From Rikenellaceae bacterium (GTDB taxonomy: Bacteria > Bacteroidota > Bacteroidia > Bacteroidales > Rikenellaceae), in the NCBI GenBank assembly GCA_015060005.1, contig SUZI01000008.1:1-64000 (forward strand): 64,000 nt of DNA. Direction: 5' to 3'. The position numbers were made by a program, and so were the translations under genes. How positions within the stretch are numbered: the stretch's first letter is position 1; each line of letters starts with the position of its first letter. This document shows positions 1 to 9,488 of the stretch, piece by piece. Under the pieces are notes generated by a model. It had not been told where the DNA came from, made no database searches, and saw nothing but the letters and a program-made list of their open reading frames with translations.

Positions 1-106
1 ACGCTTTGAGCGTTAAGAAAAAATAAAAATGTTAAATCTTTACCTTTTAGAATGCACCCTTAAAGGTTATGACCATATTTCTGACTTATTACTCGCAAAA
101 TATTGA

Positions 107-523
107 GTAATAACTGGTTGTAAATACTATGGTTGCAACTCGCTGACAAGTGTTACTATTCCCGACAGCGTTACTTCGATTGGAGATAGTGCATTCTATA
201 GTTGCGACTCGCTGACAAGTGTAACAATTCCCGACAGCGTTACTGAGATTGGACAAGAGGCATTCTATAAATGCACCTCGCTGACAGAGGTATATTGCAA
301 GCCGACTACTCCACCAGCGATTTATTTTTATATTATTCGTGATAGCACCTATTATCCTATCAGCTCTGTTGGTTCTTTCCCGTTCAATTCGGGAATGAAA
401 ATATATGTTCCTCGCAGTTCGTACGAGGCATATATGCAGTATTCGTCATATAGCGATGGTCAGATAGCACAAAATAATTGGTATGAGTATGAGTCTTATA
501 TAAAACCTTACGATTTTGAGTAA
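107..523 (+). pseudogene. 5'-truncated BspA-type leucine-rich-repeat gene
   Basis: The open frame encodes leucine-rich repeats of the BspA/LRR_5 kind. Three 69-base (23-residue) units begin near 127, 196 and 265, each carrying a [17 protein letters not shown] core. A non-repeat tail ends at the stop at 521-523. The frame is closed upstream by TGA at 104-106, and no usable start codon precedes the repeats. A short stretch in the same frame from ATG 29 does not look like a signal peptide. Such proteins are normally secreted and have many repeats and an N-terminal signal, all missing here, so I read this as the 3' remnant of a larger gene. It could instead be a gene broken by one nonsense change whose upstream part is not repeat-like. 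The DNA is AT-richer than the core genes. Confidence 0.72.
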
Positions 524-565
524 ATTAACTATTTATCTATTTAACAATTAAAAGAAAGAAAAATT

Positions 566-958
566 ATGGCAAAAGTAGTTGTTATAAAGGGTAACCCGAA
601 TGCAGGTAAAACAACTGCATCGAGATTTATACTACAAGTACTGCTATATAAAGGTGCAAGGTTGGTTAGTTACACCGCATTAAACGGATTGAATAACCTT
701 AAAGGAGATTTTGTTGCTGTCATTGAATATCAAAAAAAGAGAATTGCCATATGCTCTCGTGGCGATCAATTGAATTGGGTATTAACGAATATAACTACTT
801 ATATTGATCTTGATGTCGTTGTAGTTACAAGTCGCAACTATGCAACTTTTGGCAAGGCAGTTCGTAATGTCTATAATCCTGTTGTATTCAATAAGCAGAA
901 ATCCGATTATACAGCCTTGACAAAGTTTGTGCAAGATGTTGTAAAAGAAATACTTTAA
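566..958 (+). CDS. small P-loop protein of unknown function
   Basis: This 130-residue protein opens with a clear Walker A motif, GNPNAGKT (residues 9-16), directly after a first hydrophobic strand, so it probably binds ATP or GTP. A second hydrophobic strand (VVVVTS, near residues 84-89) sits where a Walker B strand could lie, but without a convincing acidic residue. At 130 residues it is very short for a P-loop kinase or GTPase. I do not recognise the family. It starts at an ATG 42 bases after the decayed leucine-rich-repeat gene and is followed by a strong terminator. Its base composition is AT-rich compared with aspS, so it may be part of an accessory patch. Function unknown. Confidence 0.7.
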   Translation: MAKVVVIKGNPNAGKTTASRFILQVLLYKGARLVSYTALNGLNNLKGDFVAVIEYQKKRIAICSRGDQLNWVLTNITTYIDLDVVVVTSRNYATFGKAVRNVYNPVVFNKQKSDYTALTKFVQDVVKEIL

Positions 959-986
959 CCATAATTTTTGCCATATTCAATGAGCC

Positions 987-1021
987 GACCACGCAAAATG
1001 ATTTGCGTGGTCGTTTTTTTT
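987..1021 (+). terminator. Rho-independent terminator followed by G10 tract
   Basis: Perfect 11-base stem GACCACGCAAA (987-997) with TTTGCGTGGTC (1002-1012), a four-base loop and an eight-T run (1014-1021). It ends the small P-loop gene. It is followed directly by ten consecutive Gs (1023-1032). Confidence 0.85.
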
Positions 1022-1377
1022 TGGGGGGGGGGATGACGCAAATAGTGGCGTATGTAGCAAACATCGTAGTTTGCACATACGCCACCTTAGTTTATTCACA
1101 ATGCATCTTCGAAAGATGCTTGATTTCAGTGTTTTACTTTCAAAGGTTTTATATGCCTTTACATTCGTAGTTTTTTAGCTTAATTACAGCCTTCATGTAG
1201 TTTTCTATGTAGGATTTCGCAATTTTCGTAAAACCCAATACTGAAAATCAATCAGTTAAAAATTAAAAGGCCTCTCCCGCAATGGGGTATCCTCATTTTT
1301 TTGCATAAAAAACTGAGCAAATAGCGATTTTTTACTAATTTTGTGGTTTGTAAGGAAAACTATAAAATCTTAATTAT
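1022..1377. other. gene-free stretch before aspS with an unexplained hairpin
   Basis: A ten-G homopolymer (1023-1032) is followed by a strong inverted repeat: GTGGCGTATGT (1045-1055) and GCAAAC (1057-1062) pair with GTTTGC and ACATACGCCAC (1069-1085). There is one bulged A, a six-base loop and no T run. A smaller hairpin GCATCTT/AAGATGC lies near 1102-1118. The rest (about 1120-1330) is AT-rich with no gene I can support. The aspS promoter must be near its right end. Confidence 0.6.
1336..1343 (+). promoter_or_regulatory. possible -7 box for aspS
   Basis: TAATTTTG fits the Bacteroidetes -7 consensus TAnnTTTG and lies 34 bases before the aspS ATG. I see no good -33 box at the usual distance, so this is tentative. 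Confidence 0.4.
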
Positions 1378-3132
1378 ATGTATAGAAGTCATACTTGCGG
1401 TGAGTTACGCCAGAGCCACGTGGGTCAGAGCGTAACACTTGCCGGTTGGGTACAGAAGGTACGTAACCTCGGTGCAATGACATTTATTGATTTGCGAGAC
1501 CGCTACGGAATAACTCAGCTCGTGGTGGAGGAGCACTCGGCAGAGGCTACTCGCGAGGTAGCAGCACGTCTGGGACGTGAGTTTGTCGTGCAGGCTACGG
1601 GTAAGGTTATCGAGCGTCAGTCGAAGAACCCTAAGATGCCTACGGGAGATGTGGAGGTAGCTATCGAGAGCCTCACAATACTCAACGAGGCACAGACCCC
1701 TCCATTCACCATCGAGGAGGTGTCAGACGGTGGCGATGACCTGAGAATGAAGTATCGCTACTTGGACTTGCGTCGTCCACCTCTTCAGCGTAATATGGAG
1801 CTGCGTCATCGTATGGCGTGTGCTATCCGCACATTCCTCGACAAAGAGGGATTCTTAGAGATTGAGACTCCATACTTGGTAGGTTCAACACCTGAGGGAG
1901 CACGCGACTTTGTCGTACCAAGCCGTATGAACCCTAACCAATTCTACGCACTGCCACAGTCGCCTCAGACACTGAAGCAGCTGCTGATGGTTGCGGGATA
2001 CGACCGTTATTTCCAGATTGTACGTTGCTTCCGCGATGAGGACCTGCGTGCAGACCGCCAGCCAGAGTTCACCCAGATTGACTGCGAGATGTCATTCGTA
2101 GAGCAGGAGGATGTATTGGAGGTATTTGAGCGTTGGGCAAAGTATATGTTCAAGGATGTGATGGGAATAGACTTCGCGGAGCCTTTCCAGCGTATGCCTT
2201 GGATTGAGGCTATGGAGAAGTATGGCTCGGATAAGCCCGACGTACGTTTCGGTATGGAGTTCCACGACATAACAGACCTCGCTCACGGACACTCATTCTC
2301 GGTATTTGACGATGCAGAGTATGTAGTGGGCTTCGCAGCAACAGGCTGTGCAGGTTACACACGTAAGCAGATTGATGCCCTGACAGAGTATGTGAAGCGT
2401 CCACAGGTAGGTGCCAAGGGATTGGTATGGATTCGTAAGGATGCAGATGGCAACCTCAAGTCATCAATCGACAAGTTCTTCACACCGGAGGATTTGGCAG
2501 CCATAGCAGAGCGTATGGAGGCTCAGGCGGGCGACTTGATGCTCATACTCTGTGGCAAGAAGTTCAAGGCTCTCACACAGCTCTGTGCTCTGCGTCTGCA
2601 CGTAGCACAGGAGCTCGGATTGCGTGATCCTAAGAAGTTCGCTCCACTGTGGGTGGTTGACTTCCCAATGTTTGAGTGGGACGACGAGACTCAGCGTTAC
2701 TACGCTATGCACCACCCATTCACATCGCCAAAGCCAGAGGACGTACCATACTTGGAGAGCGACCCAGGTCGCGTACGTGCCAACGCTTACGACTTTGTAT
2801 GTAACGGTACAGAGATTGGTGGTGGCTCAATACGTATCCACGACGCTCAGCTGCAGGCTCTCATATTCAAGATTCTGGGCTTCACACCCGAGAAGGCACA
2901 GGAGCAGTTTGGCTTCCTGATGAACGCATTTAAGTTTGGTGCTCCTCCTCACGGTGGTCTGGCATTTGGTTTTGACCGCTTGTGCTCACTCTTTGGTGGC
3001 TCGGAGTCAATCCGCGACTATATCGCATTCCCAAAGAACAACGCAGGACGCGACGTGATGCTCGATGCACCATCGTTCATCGACCAATCGCAGCTTGACG
3101 AGTTGTATCTCTCGTTAGTAAAGCCAGAGTAA
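1378..3132 (+). CDS. aspS: aspartyl-tRNA synthetase
   Basis: Charges tRNA-Asp with aspartate in the cytoplasm. The 584-residue length is that of the bacterial AspRS form. The N-terminal region (about 1-110) is an OB-fold anticodon-binding domain. The class II catalytic core follows with KYRYLDLRR, the motif 2 region [18 protein letters not shown], a bacterial insertion (GAD-like) in the middle, and motif 3 [10 protein letters not shown] near the C-terminus. The ATG at 1378 begins [10 protein letters not shown], as expected for the family. It is a single gene upstream of a bidirectional terminator shared with the convergent DUF3127 gene. Whether the enzyme discriminates Asp from Asn tRNA cannot be judged here. 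Confidence 0.97.
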   Translation: MYRSHTCGELRQSHVGQSVTLAGWVQKVRNLGAMTFIDLRDRYGITQLVVEEHSAEATREVAARLGREFVVQATGKVIERQSKNPKMPTGDVEVAIESLTILNEAQTPPFTIEEVSDGGDDLRMKYRYLDLRRPPLQRNMELRHRMACAIRTFLDKEGFLEIETPYLVGSTPEGARDFVVPSRMNPNQFYALPQSPQTLKQLLMVAGYDRYFQIVRCFRDEDLRADRQPEFTQIDCEMSFVEQEDVLEVFERWAKYMFKDVMGIDFAEPFQRMPWIEAMEKYGSDKPDVRFGMEFHDITDLAHGHSFSVFDDAEYVVGFAATGCAGYTRKQIDALTEYVKRPQVGAKGLVWIRKDADGNLKSSIDKFFTPEDLAAIAERMEAQAGDLMLILCGKKFKALTQLCALRLHVAQELGLRDPKKFAPLWVVDFPMFEWDDETQRYYAMHHPFTSPKPEDVPYLESDPGRVRANAYDFVCNGTEIGGGSIRIHDAQLQALIFKILGFTPEKAQEQFGFLMNAFKFGAPPHGGLAFGFDRLCSLFGGSESIRDYIAFPKNNAGRDVMLDAPSFIDQSQLDELYLSLVKPE

Positions 3133-3155
3133 CAACGAATAGTTAAATAACAAGT

Positions 3156-3190
3156 AAAAGGAGTGTTTTCGCGATGAAAACACTCCTTTT
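3156..3190. terminator. bidirectional terminator between aspS and DUF3127 gene
   Basis: Perfect 15-base stem AAAAGGAGTGTTTTC (3156-3170) with GAAAACACTCCTTTT (3176-3190) and a five-base loop. The A/T flanks serve both directions, which suits the convergent genes. Confidence 0.85.
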
Positions 3191-3212
3191 GTTATCCTTT
3201 ATACCCTCCTCA

Positions 3213-3575
3213 TTAGAATGGCATATCGTCAACATCGTCGATAGGTGCTACAGGAGGCATAGACGCAGCCACAGGCTCGCCATAGCCTACCGGAGCAGTG
3301 GGCTCTGCCTGCTGCTTAGGCTGGATACGCCAAGCACGTATATCATTAAACCAACGACCATTATACTCTCGAGCATCAATATTGATTGACACGGTATATG
3401 TCGCACCCTCAACAAGGCTCGCTACATCATCGGTCTTGTTGAAAAAGGTTACTACTATCTTACGCGAAAAATCACCTGGCACCTCAAAAACTACATCCTG
3501 ACGCACCCACTTACCACGTGCTCCTTCGCCCTGCACGGCTGGTAACTTCTTTAATACTACACCTTCAAATTCCAT
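3213..3575 (-). CDS. DUF3127 family protein with SSB-like acidic tail
   Basis: This 120-residue protein matches the DUF3127 pattern seen across Bacteroidetes: MEFEG start, a GARGKWVRQDVVFE strand, and the REYNGRWFNDIRAWR signature (about residues 69-83). The fold is expected to be OB-like. The C-terminal third is low-complexity and Pro/Ala-rich and ends DDVDDMPF. That ending closely resembles the acidic tail by which single-stranded DNA-binding protein recruits partners, so a role near DNA replication or repair is an inference worth testing. It lies 80 bases downstream of rodA on the same strand and converges on aspS. A small GGTGCT/AGCACC hairpin (3592-3607) lies in that gap. Function unproven. 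Confidence 0.85.
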   Translation of the reverse strand: MEFEGVVLKKLPAVQGEGARGKWVRQDVVFEVPGDFSRKIVVTFFNKTDDVASLVEGATYTVSINIDAREYNGRWFNDIRAWRIQPKQQAEPTAPVGYGEPVAASMPPVAPIDDVDDMPF

Positions 3576-3655
3576 TGTTTAACTTTTTTGTGGTGCTCGC
3601 AAGCACCTTTATTTATACTAAATCACTTTTCTTTCATACACTACCCTACCGCCGA

Positions 3656-5086
3656 CTAATGGTAAGCCGAAATCTTCTGTGGCGACGCATCCAAACGCAA
3701 TGCCACAGCAACGAAAATTGTAAATGCCAAAAGCGACGAGCCTCCATAGCTCAGGAATGGCAATGGGATACCGATAACGGGCATCAAGCCTGTGGTCATA
3801 CCGATATTAACCAAGACGTGGAACAACAGCACCGACGCCAAACCATAGCAGTAGATACGACCAAAGGGCTCTTGTTGTCGCTCTCCGATATGGATGATAC
3901 GATAGATAAAGGCACACAGCAAGCCCATAACAACCAACACGCCCAAGAAGCCCCACTCCTCACTGACGGTGCAGAAGATGAAGTCGGTATGGTGCTCCGA
4001 GACATAATTGTTCTTGATGAGAGTGCCCTCCATATAGCCCTTACCAAAGAAACCTCCCGAGCCGATAGCGGTCTTTGACATAACAACGTGGCTATGGTCG
4101 GGCTGCAAACCCAAAAAGCTGAGCATACGCTGCTGCTGGTGAGGTTGCATCGAAGAGAATATCTTATCCGCAGTAGGAACAAAGAGCATTGAGCCCAAGA
4201 ACAGCACCAGCATCAAAAACAGCGACGCTATATTCTTACGCCAAGCATATACAACAGCGACGATAAAGCCTATGCCAATGGCTATCAGAAGTGAAGTATA
4301 GCCCTCCAGCACTCCATCAAGCCATAAAAACGAGACTGAATAGAGTAACACAGCAAACAGACACACCAACGCTCCGAAACGTACACACAGCTGCCACTGA
4401 CGCGTCATCATAGCCGAACACAACACAAAGGTCCAGAAGAGAATCACAACGAGGAAGAGCGGCGTATAGAGGAATGAGCATACGAACAGCACGATAACCA
4501 TAACCAGAGGTATACAAATCCACTTATTCAAACCCTCGCGATAGAGAACCAACAGGAAAGAGGACATCACAAGTCCCGAGCCCATATCGTTCTGTAACAC
4601 GATGATGGCGAAGGGGATGAAGAGTATCACTCCGACATTTATCAAGCCTTGCAAACTCTTGATAGAGAACGAGTAGGCACTCATAAGACGTGCCACAGCA
4701 AGCGTAGTGGCAATCTTGGCGAACTCCGCTGGCTGGAGACTGATAGAGCCCAGACCTATCCACGCACGGGCACCATTGACCTCTCGACCAATAGGGGTAA
4801 AAGGCAACAACAACATCAGCAGAGCCCCTATGTAGATGTAGTAGGCGTACATATGGTAGAGTCGCGAGTCAAGCAACAATATGACGACAGCCGCAACAAG
4901 GCTGACACCCATCCACATAAGCTGCTTCATAAACTCCTGCTGAAAAGCAAAGAATGGCAAATCGGCGTCGTACGATGCCGAGAAGATATTCATAAAACCG
5001 ACAAACACCAACAGAGCATAGAGCAACACAGCGATGCGATCGACACCACCGAAGAAAGATATGTTATTGGAGTTATTGCTTGTCAT
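3656..5086 (-). CDS. rodA: rod-shape SEDS glycosyltransferase RodA
   Basis: Polymerises lipid II into glycan strands during cell elongation, in complex with PBP2. The 476-residue protein is strongly hydrophobic with about ten membrane segments. Family signatures are visible: RAWIGLGSISLQPAEFAKI (about 107-125) and, near the C-terminus, the conserved GIPLPFLSYGGSSLL loop. It is longer than the roughly 370 residues of E. coli RodA. The extra length lies mid-protein (about 200-300) and consists of further hydrophobic segments. It is the last gene of mreB-mreC-mreD-mrdA-rodA, starting at an ATG two bases after the mrdA stop, which points to tight co-expression with its transpeptidase partner. Confidence 0.95.
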   Translation of the reverse strand: MTSNNSNNISFFGGVDRIAVLLYALLVFVGFMNIFSASYDADLPFFAFQQEFMKQLMWMGVSLVAAVVILLLDSRLYHMYAYYIYIGALLMLLLPFTPIGREVNGARAWIGLGSISLQPAEFAKIATTLAVARLMSAYSFSIKSLQGLINVGVILFIPFAIIVLQNDMGSGLVMSSFLLVLYREGLNKWICIPLVMVIVLFVCSFLYTPLFLVVILFWTFVLCSAMMTRQWQLCVRFGALVCLFAVLLYSVSFLWLDGVLEGYTSLLIAIGIGFIVAVVYAWRKNIASLFLMLVLFLGSMLFVPTADKIFSSMQPHQQQRMLSFLGLQPDHSHVVMSKTAIGSGGFFGKGYMEGTLIKNNYVSEHHTDFIFCTVSEEWGFLGVLVVMGLLCAFIYRIIHIGERQQEPFGRIYCYGLASVLLFHVLVNIGMTTGLMPVIGIPLPFLSYGGSSLLAFTIFVAVALRLDASPQKISAYH

Positions 5087-5088
5087 CG

Positions 5089-6963
5089 TTACTTCTTCTT
5101 TGCTTTCTTTGTATCCTTGGGGCGATAGTTTCTCGACTTGGAGTAATCTATCTTAAGATTCTTAACCTTCTGCACCAGAGCAGGTCGCTTGATGGTATCC
5201 GTCAAATACAACTCCTCGATAAGGCTGGCGATAGGTGCTGCACTCTCAGAGCCCCAACGTCCGTGCTCAATATATACCGAGACAGCAATCTTTGGGTTGT
5301 TCATAGGGGCAAACGACAGGAATGTAGAGTGATCCTGACCCGCAGGATTCTCCGCAGTACCCGTCTTACCACATACATCCCAACCAGGGAGATATGCCAC
5401 ACGTGATGTACCAGCACCCTCGACATTTACACTACGCCACATACCCTCAATAATAGGCTCAAAATGGCGTGCCTCAACATTGACATAGTGCGGCTCACGA
5501 TACTTCTCGTCAATAGAAGCCTCCCCATCAATAGATTTCACCACGTGGGGGATATAGTAATAACCTCTATTGGCAATGATAGCTGCCAGATTAGCCATCT
5601 GCAACGGAGTACACAACGTCTCGCCCTGACCGATGGAGAGCGAGATAATATGAGAGGGTCCCCAACGGTTCTTATGCTTCTTATCGTAGACAGACGCCGC
5701 AGGGATGTTACCGGTCTCCTCGCCATACATATCGACACCCAGCTTCTGTCCAAAACCGAAGCTCAGGACCGCCTCACGCCAGGCGTTATATGCCTCGCGG
5801 ATAGAGCTATATTTCTTGTTGGTCAGGATATTGGAGAAGACATAGCAGAAATAGGCATTACACGATTGAGCTACGGCGTCCTGCAAAGCAAGAGGCGACG
5901 CGTGGCTATGACACGCCGGCTTATGAGCAGCACCATAACCGTTATGACAAGGGTAGCTATAGCTTGGCTGAAGAACACCCTCCTGCAAGCCGATAAGTCC
6001 TTGCACGAGCTTAAAGGTTGAGCCCGGAGGATATTTCGACTTGATAGCACGGTTGAACTGAGGACGAAGAATATCATTGTCAAGTTTAGCAATATTCCTA
6101 CTGCGGTCGTTACCCACCAAATCATCGGGATTGAACGTAGGCGATGATGCCATAACGAGAATCTCTCCCGTAGAGGGCTCAATAGCGACAACAGCTCCAA
6201 CCTTATCTTTCAACAACTCCTCGGCAAAGGCTTGCAGACGGAAGTCGATAGTTGTGGTGATGCTCTTACCAGCTACCGCAGCTCGGTCATACTGACCATC
6301 CATATAGGCTCCCTGGATGACTGTACGGCTATCCTTAACCATAACACGAACACCCTTCTCTCCTCGCAGAGTATCCTCCCACGACGCCTCCAGACCACTC
6401 ACACCGACATAGTCGTGCATAGTATAGTAGGGGTCGTTCTTGATAGTAGTTGCACTCGCAGCACCGATATAACCCAAGAGATTGCCCGCAATGTGGTGTG
6501 GATACCAGCGGACAGTACGTCCCACAAGAGAGAAACCCGGGATATTGAGCTCATCGAAACGCAGCTTCGACTCCTTAGAGACATAGCTCGCCACGACATC
6601 GGGACGCATACGACGGTAGGTGTCTTTCTTAATCTTATTCAACGCACGTGTCAAAGACTCCTTCTCGATACCGACAAGCTCGCACACCAGCATAGTATCG
6701 AAGCCCTCGACCTCCAAATCGTTATATGTAACCATCAGGTCGTAGCACTCACGACTCTGCACTAAATACTCGCCATTGCGGTCGAAGATATCACCTCGTG
6801 GAGGGTAGATAGTCTGCTCGATACGCACTAAATTCTCGGCATAGGTGGTGTATTCGTCGTTGAAGAACTGCATCTTGGCAACGCGAATAAGCAACACAAC
6901 AAAGACCACAGCAACGATGATGCGGACTATTGTTTGGCGGATATATGCATCATTATCTCTCAC
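5089..6963 (-). CDS. mrdA: penicillin-binding protein 2 (elongation transpeptidase)
   Basis: Class B transpeptidase that cross-links new peptidoglycan with RodA; inner membrane with a periplasmic catalytic domain. The 624-residue protein has one N-terminal membrane segment (about 11-27), a pedestal domain with the PPRGDIFDRNG motif (54-64), and a transpeptidase domain with SxxK at S315-K318, SCN at 367-369 and KTGT at 533-536. A cluster of Cys and His (C339, H340, H347, C351, H353) lies just before the SCN motif. E. coli PBP2 is reported to carry a metal site in the equivalent region, so metal binding is possible here. The start is GTG at 6963, two bases past the mreD stop; the nearby ATGs are out of frame. 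Confidence 0.95.
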   Translation of the reverse strand: MRDNDAYIRQTIVRIIVAVVFVVLLIRVAKMQFFNDEYTTYAENLVRIEQTIYPPRGDIFDRNGEYLVQSRECYDLMVTYNDLEVEGFDTMLVCELVGIEKESLTRALNKIKKDTYRRMRPDVVASYVSKESKLRFDELNIPGFSLVGRTVRWYPHHIAGNLLGYIGAASATTIKNDPYYTMHDYVGVSGLEASWEDTLRGEKGVRVMVKDSRTVIQGAYMDGQYDRAAVAGKSITTTIDFRLQAFAEELLKDKVGAVVAIEPSTGEILVMASSPTFNPDDLVGNDRSRNIAKLDNDILRPQFNRAIKSKYPPGSTFKLVQGLIGLQEGVLQPSYSYPCHNGYGAAHKPACHSHASPLALQDAVAQSCNAYFCYVFSNILTNKKYSSIREAYNAWREAVLSFGFGQKLGVDMYGEETGNIPAASVYDKKHKNRWGPSHIISLSIGQGETLCTPLQMANLAAIIANRGYYYIPHVVKSIDGEASIDEKYREPHYVNVEARHFEPIIEGMWRSVNVEGAGTSRVAYLPGWDVCGKTGTAENPAGQDHSTFLSFAPMNNPKIAVSVYIEHGRWGSESAAPIASLIEELYLTDTIKRPALVQKVKNLKIDYSKSRNYRPKDTKKAKKK

Positions 6964-6965
6964 GA

Positions 6966-7478
6966 CTATCTCATTATTTTATCCAAAAACAACCTCACTA
7001 TATACCAAACGACAAGTATAGAGGCGACACCACTGACCACGATACGCAGCAGGGCGTGCATAACGTGCATAAGCGAGAGCGACTCTACAAGGAAATAGGT
7101 GCTGCAATGTACCATAACCATAGCAGCGATATACATCAACAGTCGTTTGGGTGCTACACGATTAATCATCGGGATAGGCTCGGAGAGCACACCTCCATAA
7201 CCGCAGATGAGCTTGATGAGCAGAGGACGTACAAAACCCGCAGTGGTGATGGCAATGACATTCAAGCCCGCCATACCCGTCAGCCAATCCATAACGAAGC
7301 CCAGAAAAGCCGAGAGGAGCAAGACCGCTCCGCTGTTGTACTTGAGTGGCAGCAAGATGATGAAAGCCGAGTAGATGAGTGGATGGAAATAGATACCGAG
7401 CGATATGTTGTCGAACAGATATATCTGCAACAACACCACCGCAACAAACAGCATAGCGAATGAAAGGTATCTCTTCAT
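6966..7478 (-). CDS. mreD: rod-shape determining protein MreD
   Basis: Small integral membrane protein (170 residues, about five hydrophobic segments) of the elongasome. The sequence is poorly conserved, as usual for MreD. The assignment rests on size, the membrane pattern and its position between mreC and mrdA. It starts at ATG 7478, 22 bases after mreC, and stops two bases before the GTG start of mrdA, so translation of the two is probably coupled. It is thought to link the MreB filament to the periplasmic enzymes together with MreC. Confidence 0.9.
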   Translation of the reverse strand: MKRYLSFAMLFVAVVLLQIYLFDNISLGIYFHPLIYSAFIILLPLKYNSGAVLLLSAFLGFVMDWLTGMAGLNVIAITTAGFVRPLLIKLICGYGGVLSEPIPMINRVAPKRLLMYIAAMVMVHCSTYFLVESLSLMHVMHALLRIVVSGVASILVVWYIVRLFLDKIMR

Positions 7479-7500
7479 AACTTACTCTAAAACTCAACAA

Positions 7501-8367
7501 TTACTTTTTCATCTTACCCTCCAGCTCGGTAACCTCCTTGTAACGCTCGTTGTAGACCAGGATAAGGTGGTCCAAATCGGAGAAATCGGTAGCCAAACGA
7601 AGCACCACCTCGTAGGTGTTCTTATTCTTACTCTTCGAGATGCTCTCGACCTCGCCCACATTGACCCTCATCATAGGAGGGAAGTAGTGAGAGTTACCCA
7701 AGACCTCATCGCCCGCCTTCGGGTTGGCATACTCCAACAAATCGGACATCGTAACACGCGAGGCATCCTTACCATCCCACGAAAGAGAGCCGATACGATT
7801 CTCACTATCGCCCTCGATATCCAACTTACCGCCACCGCGGAAGTCGACATTGATAAGAGGCATAACAATAGCATAGCTCTCGGAACACTCGACAACATAA
7901 CCCACCATATTGCCATCGGGGGTGATGACACCCATATTAGGCTCTACGCCCTGGGCTGTACCCTTGTCGAGAGTGATGTAGTTGTGGGGGCGATTGATTG
8001 TGCTGACAACGACACGTGCAGTAACGTAGCGATAGTGCTGAAGCTGCTGTGCCGTAGCCTCCGTAATAGATTGCTTGACAGCCTCGTTGCTCTGCAACGT
8101 ATCAATAACCTGACGATAGATATCGAGCTGATTCTCCAACTCGGCAACACGACGAGCAAGCATCTCATTCTGCTCGTTCAGCCCAAAATAGTGGTCAACA
8201 TCGGCAATGACACCCTGCACGCCACCCGTAACACCCATAGCCCGCGAGATGAGCTTGGCTCGCGTATAGTGCGTCGAGGATGAGTACACCGAGAGGGCTA
8301 TTGTCTGTATCAACACAAACAACAGCACAACATAAATTCGGCGAATAAACTCTATAAGTCTGTACAT
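7501..8367 (-). CDS. mreC: rod-shape determining protein MreC
   Basis: Periplasmic scaffold of the elongasome (288 residues). It has one N-terminal membrane segment (about 11-28) and then a coiled coil (about 60-95, rich in E, L, Q and R) through which MreC dimerises. A beta-rich domain follows, with the family pattern ARVVVSTINRPHNYITLDKG and GVITPDGNMVGYV. It is known to activate PBP2. It starts at ATG 8367, 92 bases downstream of mreB; that is the largest gap in the cluster, with no clear terminator. A long reverse-strand open frame across the gene is only a composition shadow. Confidence 0.95.
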   Translation of the reverse strand: MYRLIEFIRRIYVVLLFVLIQTIALSVYSSSTHYTRAKLISRAMGVTGGVQGVIADVDHYFGLNEQNEMLARRVAELENQLDIYRQVIDTLQSNEAVKQSITEATAQQLQHYRYVTARVVVSTINRPHNYITLDKGTAQGVEPNMGVITPDGNMVGYVVECSESYAIVMPLINVDFRGGGKLDIEGDSENRIGSLSWDGKDASRVTMSDLLEYANPKAGDEVLGNSHYFPPMMRVNVGEVESISKSKNKNTYEVVLRLATDFSDLDHLILVYNERYKEVTELEGKMKK

Positions 8368-8459
8368 AGCAACACCTCGACAAGATAAGCCTAAACAACA
8401 AGATAAGAGTCTTAAGCAAAGACTCCTATCCCGTGTATGACGCCGACAATATAAGTAGC

Positions 8460-9488
8460 TTAGTTACCGTACTTCATAAGGAATGAGAAGTCCTTGATGT
8501 TCTTCATCGCGATATTAGTACCGCGAGCAACAGCACTCAGAGGATCCTCAGCTACGTGAACAGGAATACCTGACTTACGCGACAAACGCACATCCAAGCC
8601 CTTGATAAGTGCTCCACCACCTGCCAGGTAGATACCCTTCTCGACAACGTCGCTGTACAATCCTGGAGGCATAGTCTGCATAACCTGCAACAGTGCATTT
8701 TCCAGCTTTACGAGCGACTTCTCCAGAGCATAGGCAATCTCGTTGTAGCAGAGAGTGATGGTCTTTGGCAGCTGGGTAAAGATATCGGGACCTGTCAAGA
8801 CATAATCCTCGGGCTCCTCGTCCAACTCGGGAAGTGCTGCACCGATAGCACACTTGATACGCTCTGCCATACGGTCGTCGATACGCACCGAGTGCTGCTG
8901 ACGAACATACTGCTTGATGTCATCGGTAAAGACATCACCTGCAACATTGATTGACTCCGAGCATACGATACCTCCCAACGAGATACAAGCGAACTCGGAA
9001 GTACCACCACCAATGTCGATGACCATATTACCGGTAGGAGCCTCAACATCCAGACCGGCACCTAAAGCTGCCGCCATAGGCTCGAAAATCATATAGACAT
9101 CACGAGCTCCGGCACGCTCGGTACTGTCGCCGATGGTACGGATATCGACGTTAGTAGAGCCTGAAGGTATACAGATAACAACGCGGAGCGTAGGGGCGAA
9201 GATAGAGCCTCCCGTATGCACCTTCTTAATCAAACCGCGAAGCAGAATCTCTGCTGCATTGAAATCGGCGATAACACCATTCTTCAGTGGGCGAATAGTA
9301 CGAATCTTACCATTCTCCTTACCCTCCATCAACTTCGCCTTATGACCAATAGCCACAACCTTACCGGTCGTGTTATCCAAAGCCACAATCGAAGGCTCGT
9401 TGACAACGACCTTACCGTTGTGAATAATCAGAGTGTTGGCTGTACCAAGGTCGATAGCCAACTCCTGAGTTAAAGAAAACAATCCCAT
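8460..9488 (-). CDS. mreB: rod-shape actin homologue MreB
   Basis: Cytoplasmic actin-like ATPase that organises lateral wall synthesis. The 342-residue protein carries the phosphate 1 motif (DLGTANTLI, 14-22), the phosphate 2 motif (DIGGGTSEFA, near 158-167) and the adenosine motif (LAGGGALIKGLD) near the C-terminus. Length and order are normal for MreB. It is the first gene of the cell-shape operon. The promoter at 9588-9619 gives a leader of about 95 bases that contains a small hairpin TCCCTCT/AGAGGGA (9553-9568). Confidence 0.97.
   Translation of the reverse strand: MGLFSLTQELAIDLGTANTLIIHNGKVVVNEPSIVALDNTTGKVVAIGHKAKLMEGKENGKIRTIRPLKNGVIADFNAAEILLRGLIKKVHTGGSIFAPTLRVVICIPSGSTNVDIRTIGDSTERAGARDVYMIFEPMAAALGAGLDVEAPTGNMVIDIGGGTSEFACISLGGIVCSESINVAGDVFTDDIKQYVRQQHSVRIDDRMAERIKCAIGAALPELDEEPEDYVLTGPDIFTQLPKTITLCYNEIAYALEKSLVKLENALLQVMQTMPPGLYSDVVEKGIYLAGGGALIKGLDVRLSRKSGIPVHVAEDPLSAVARGTNIAMKNIKDFSFLMKYGN

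Noticed and set aside
888..1085. Minus-strand frame across the G10 run and hairpin
   Set aside because: Starts within the hairpin and reads the G tract as polyproline/lysine; no family likeness.
7405..8283. 292-codon open frame on the plus strand
   Set aside because: Antisense to mreC within the cell-shape operon; a codon-composition shadow.
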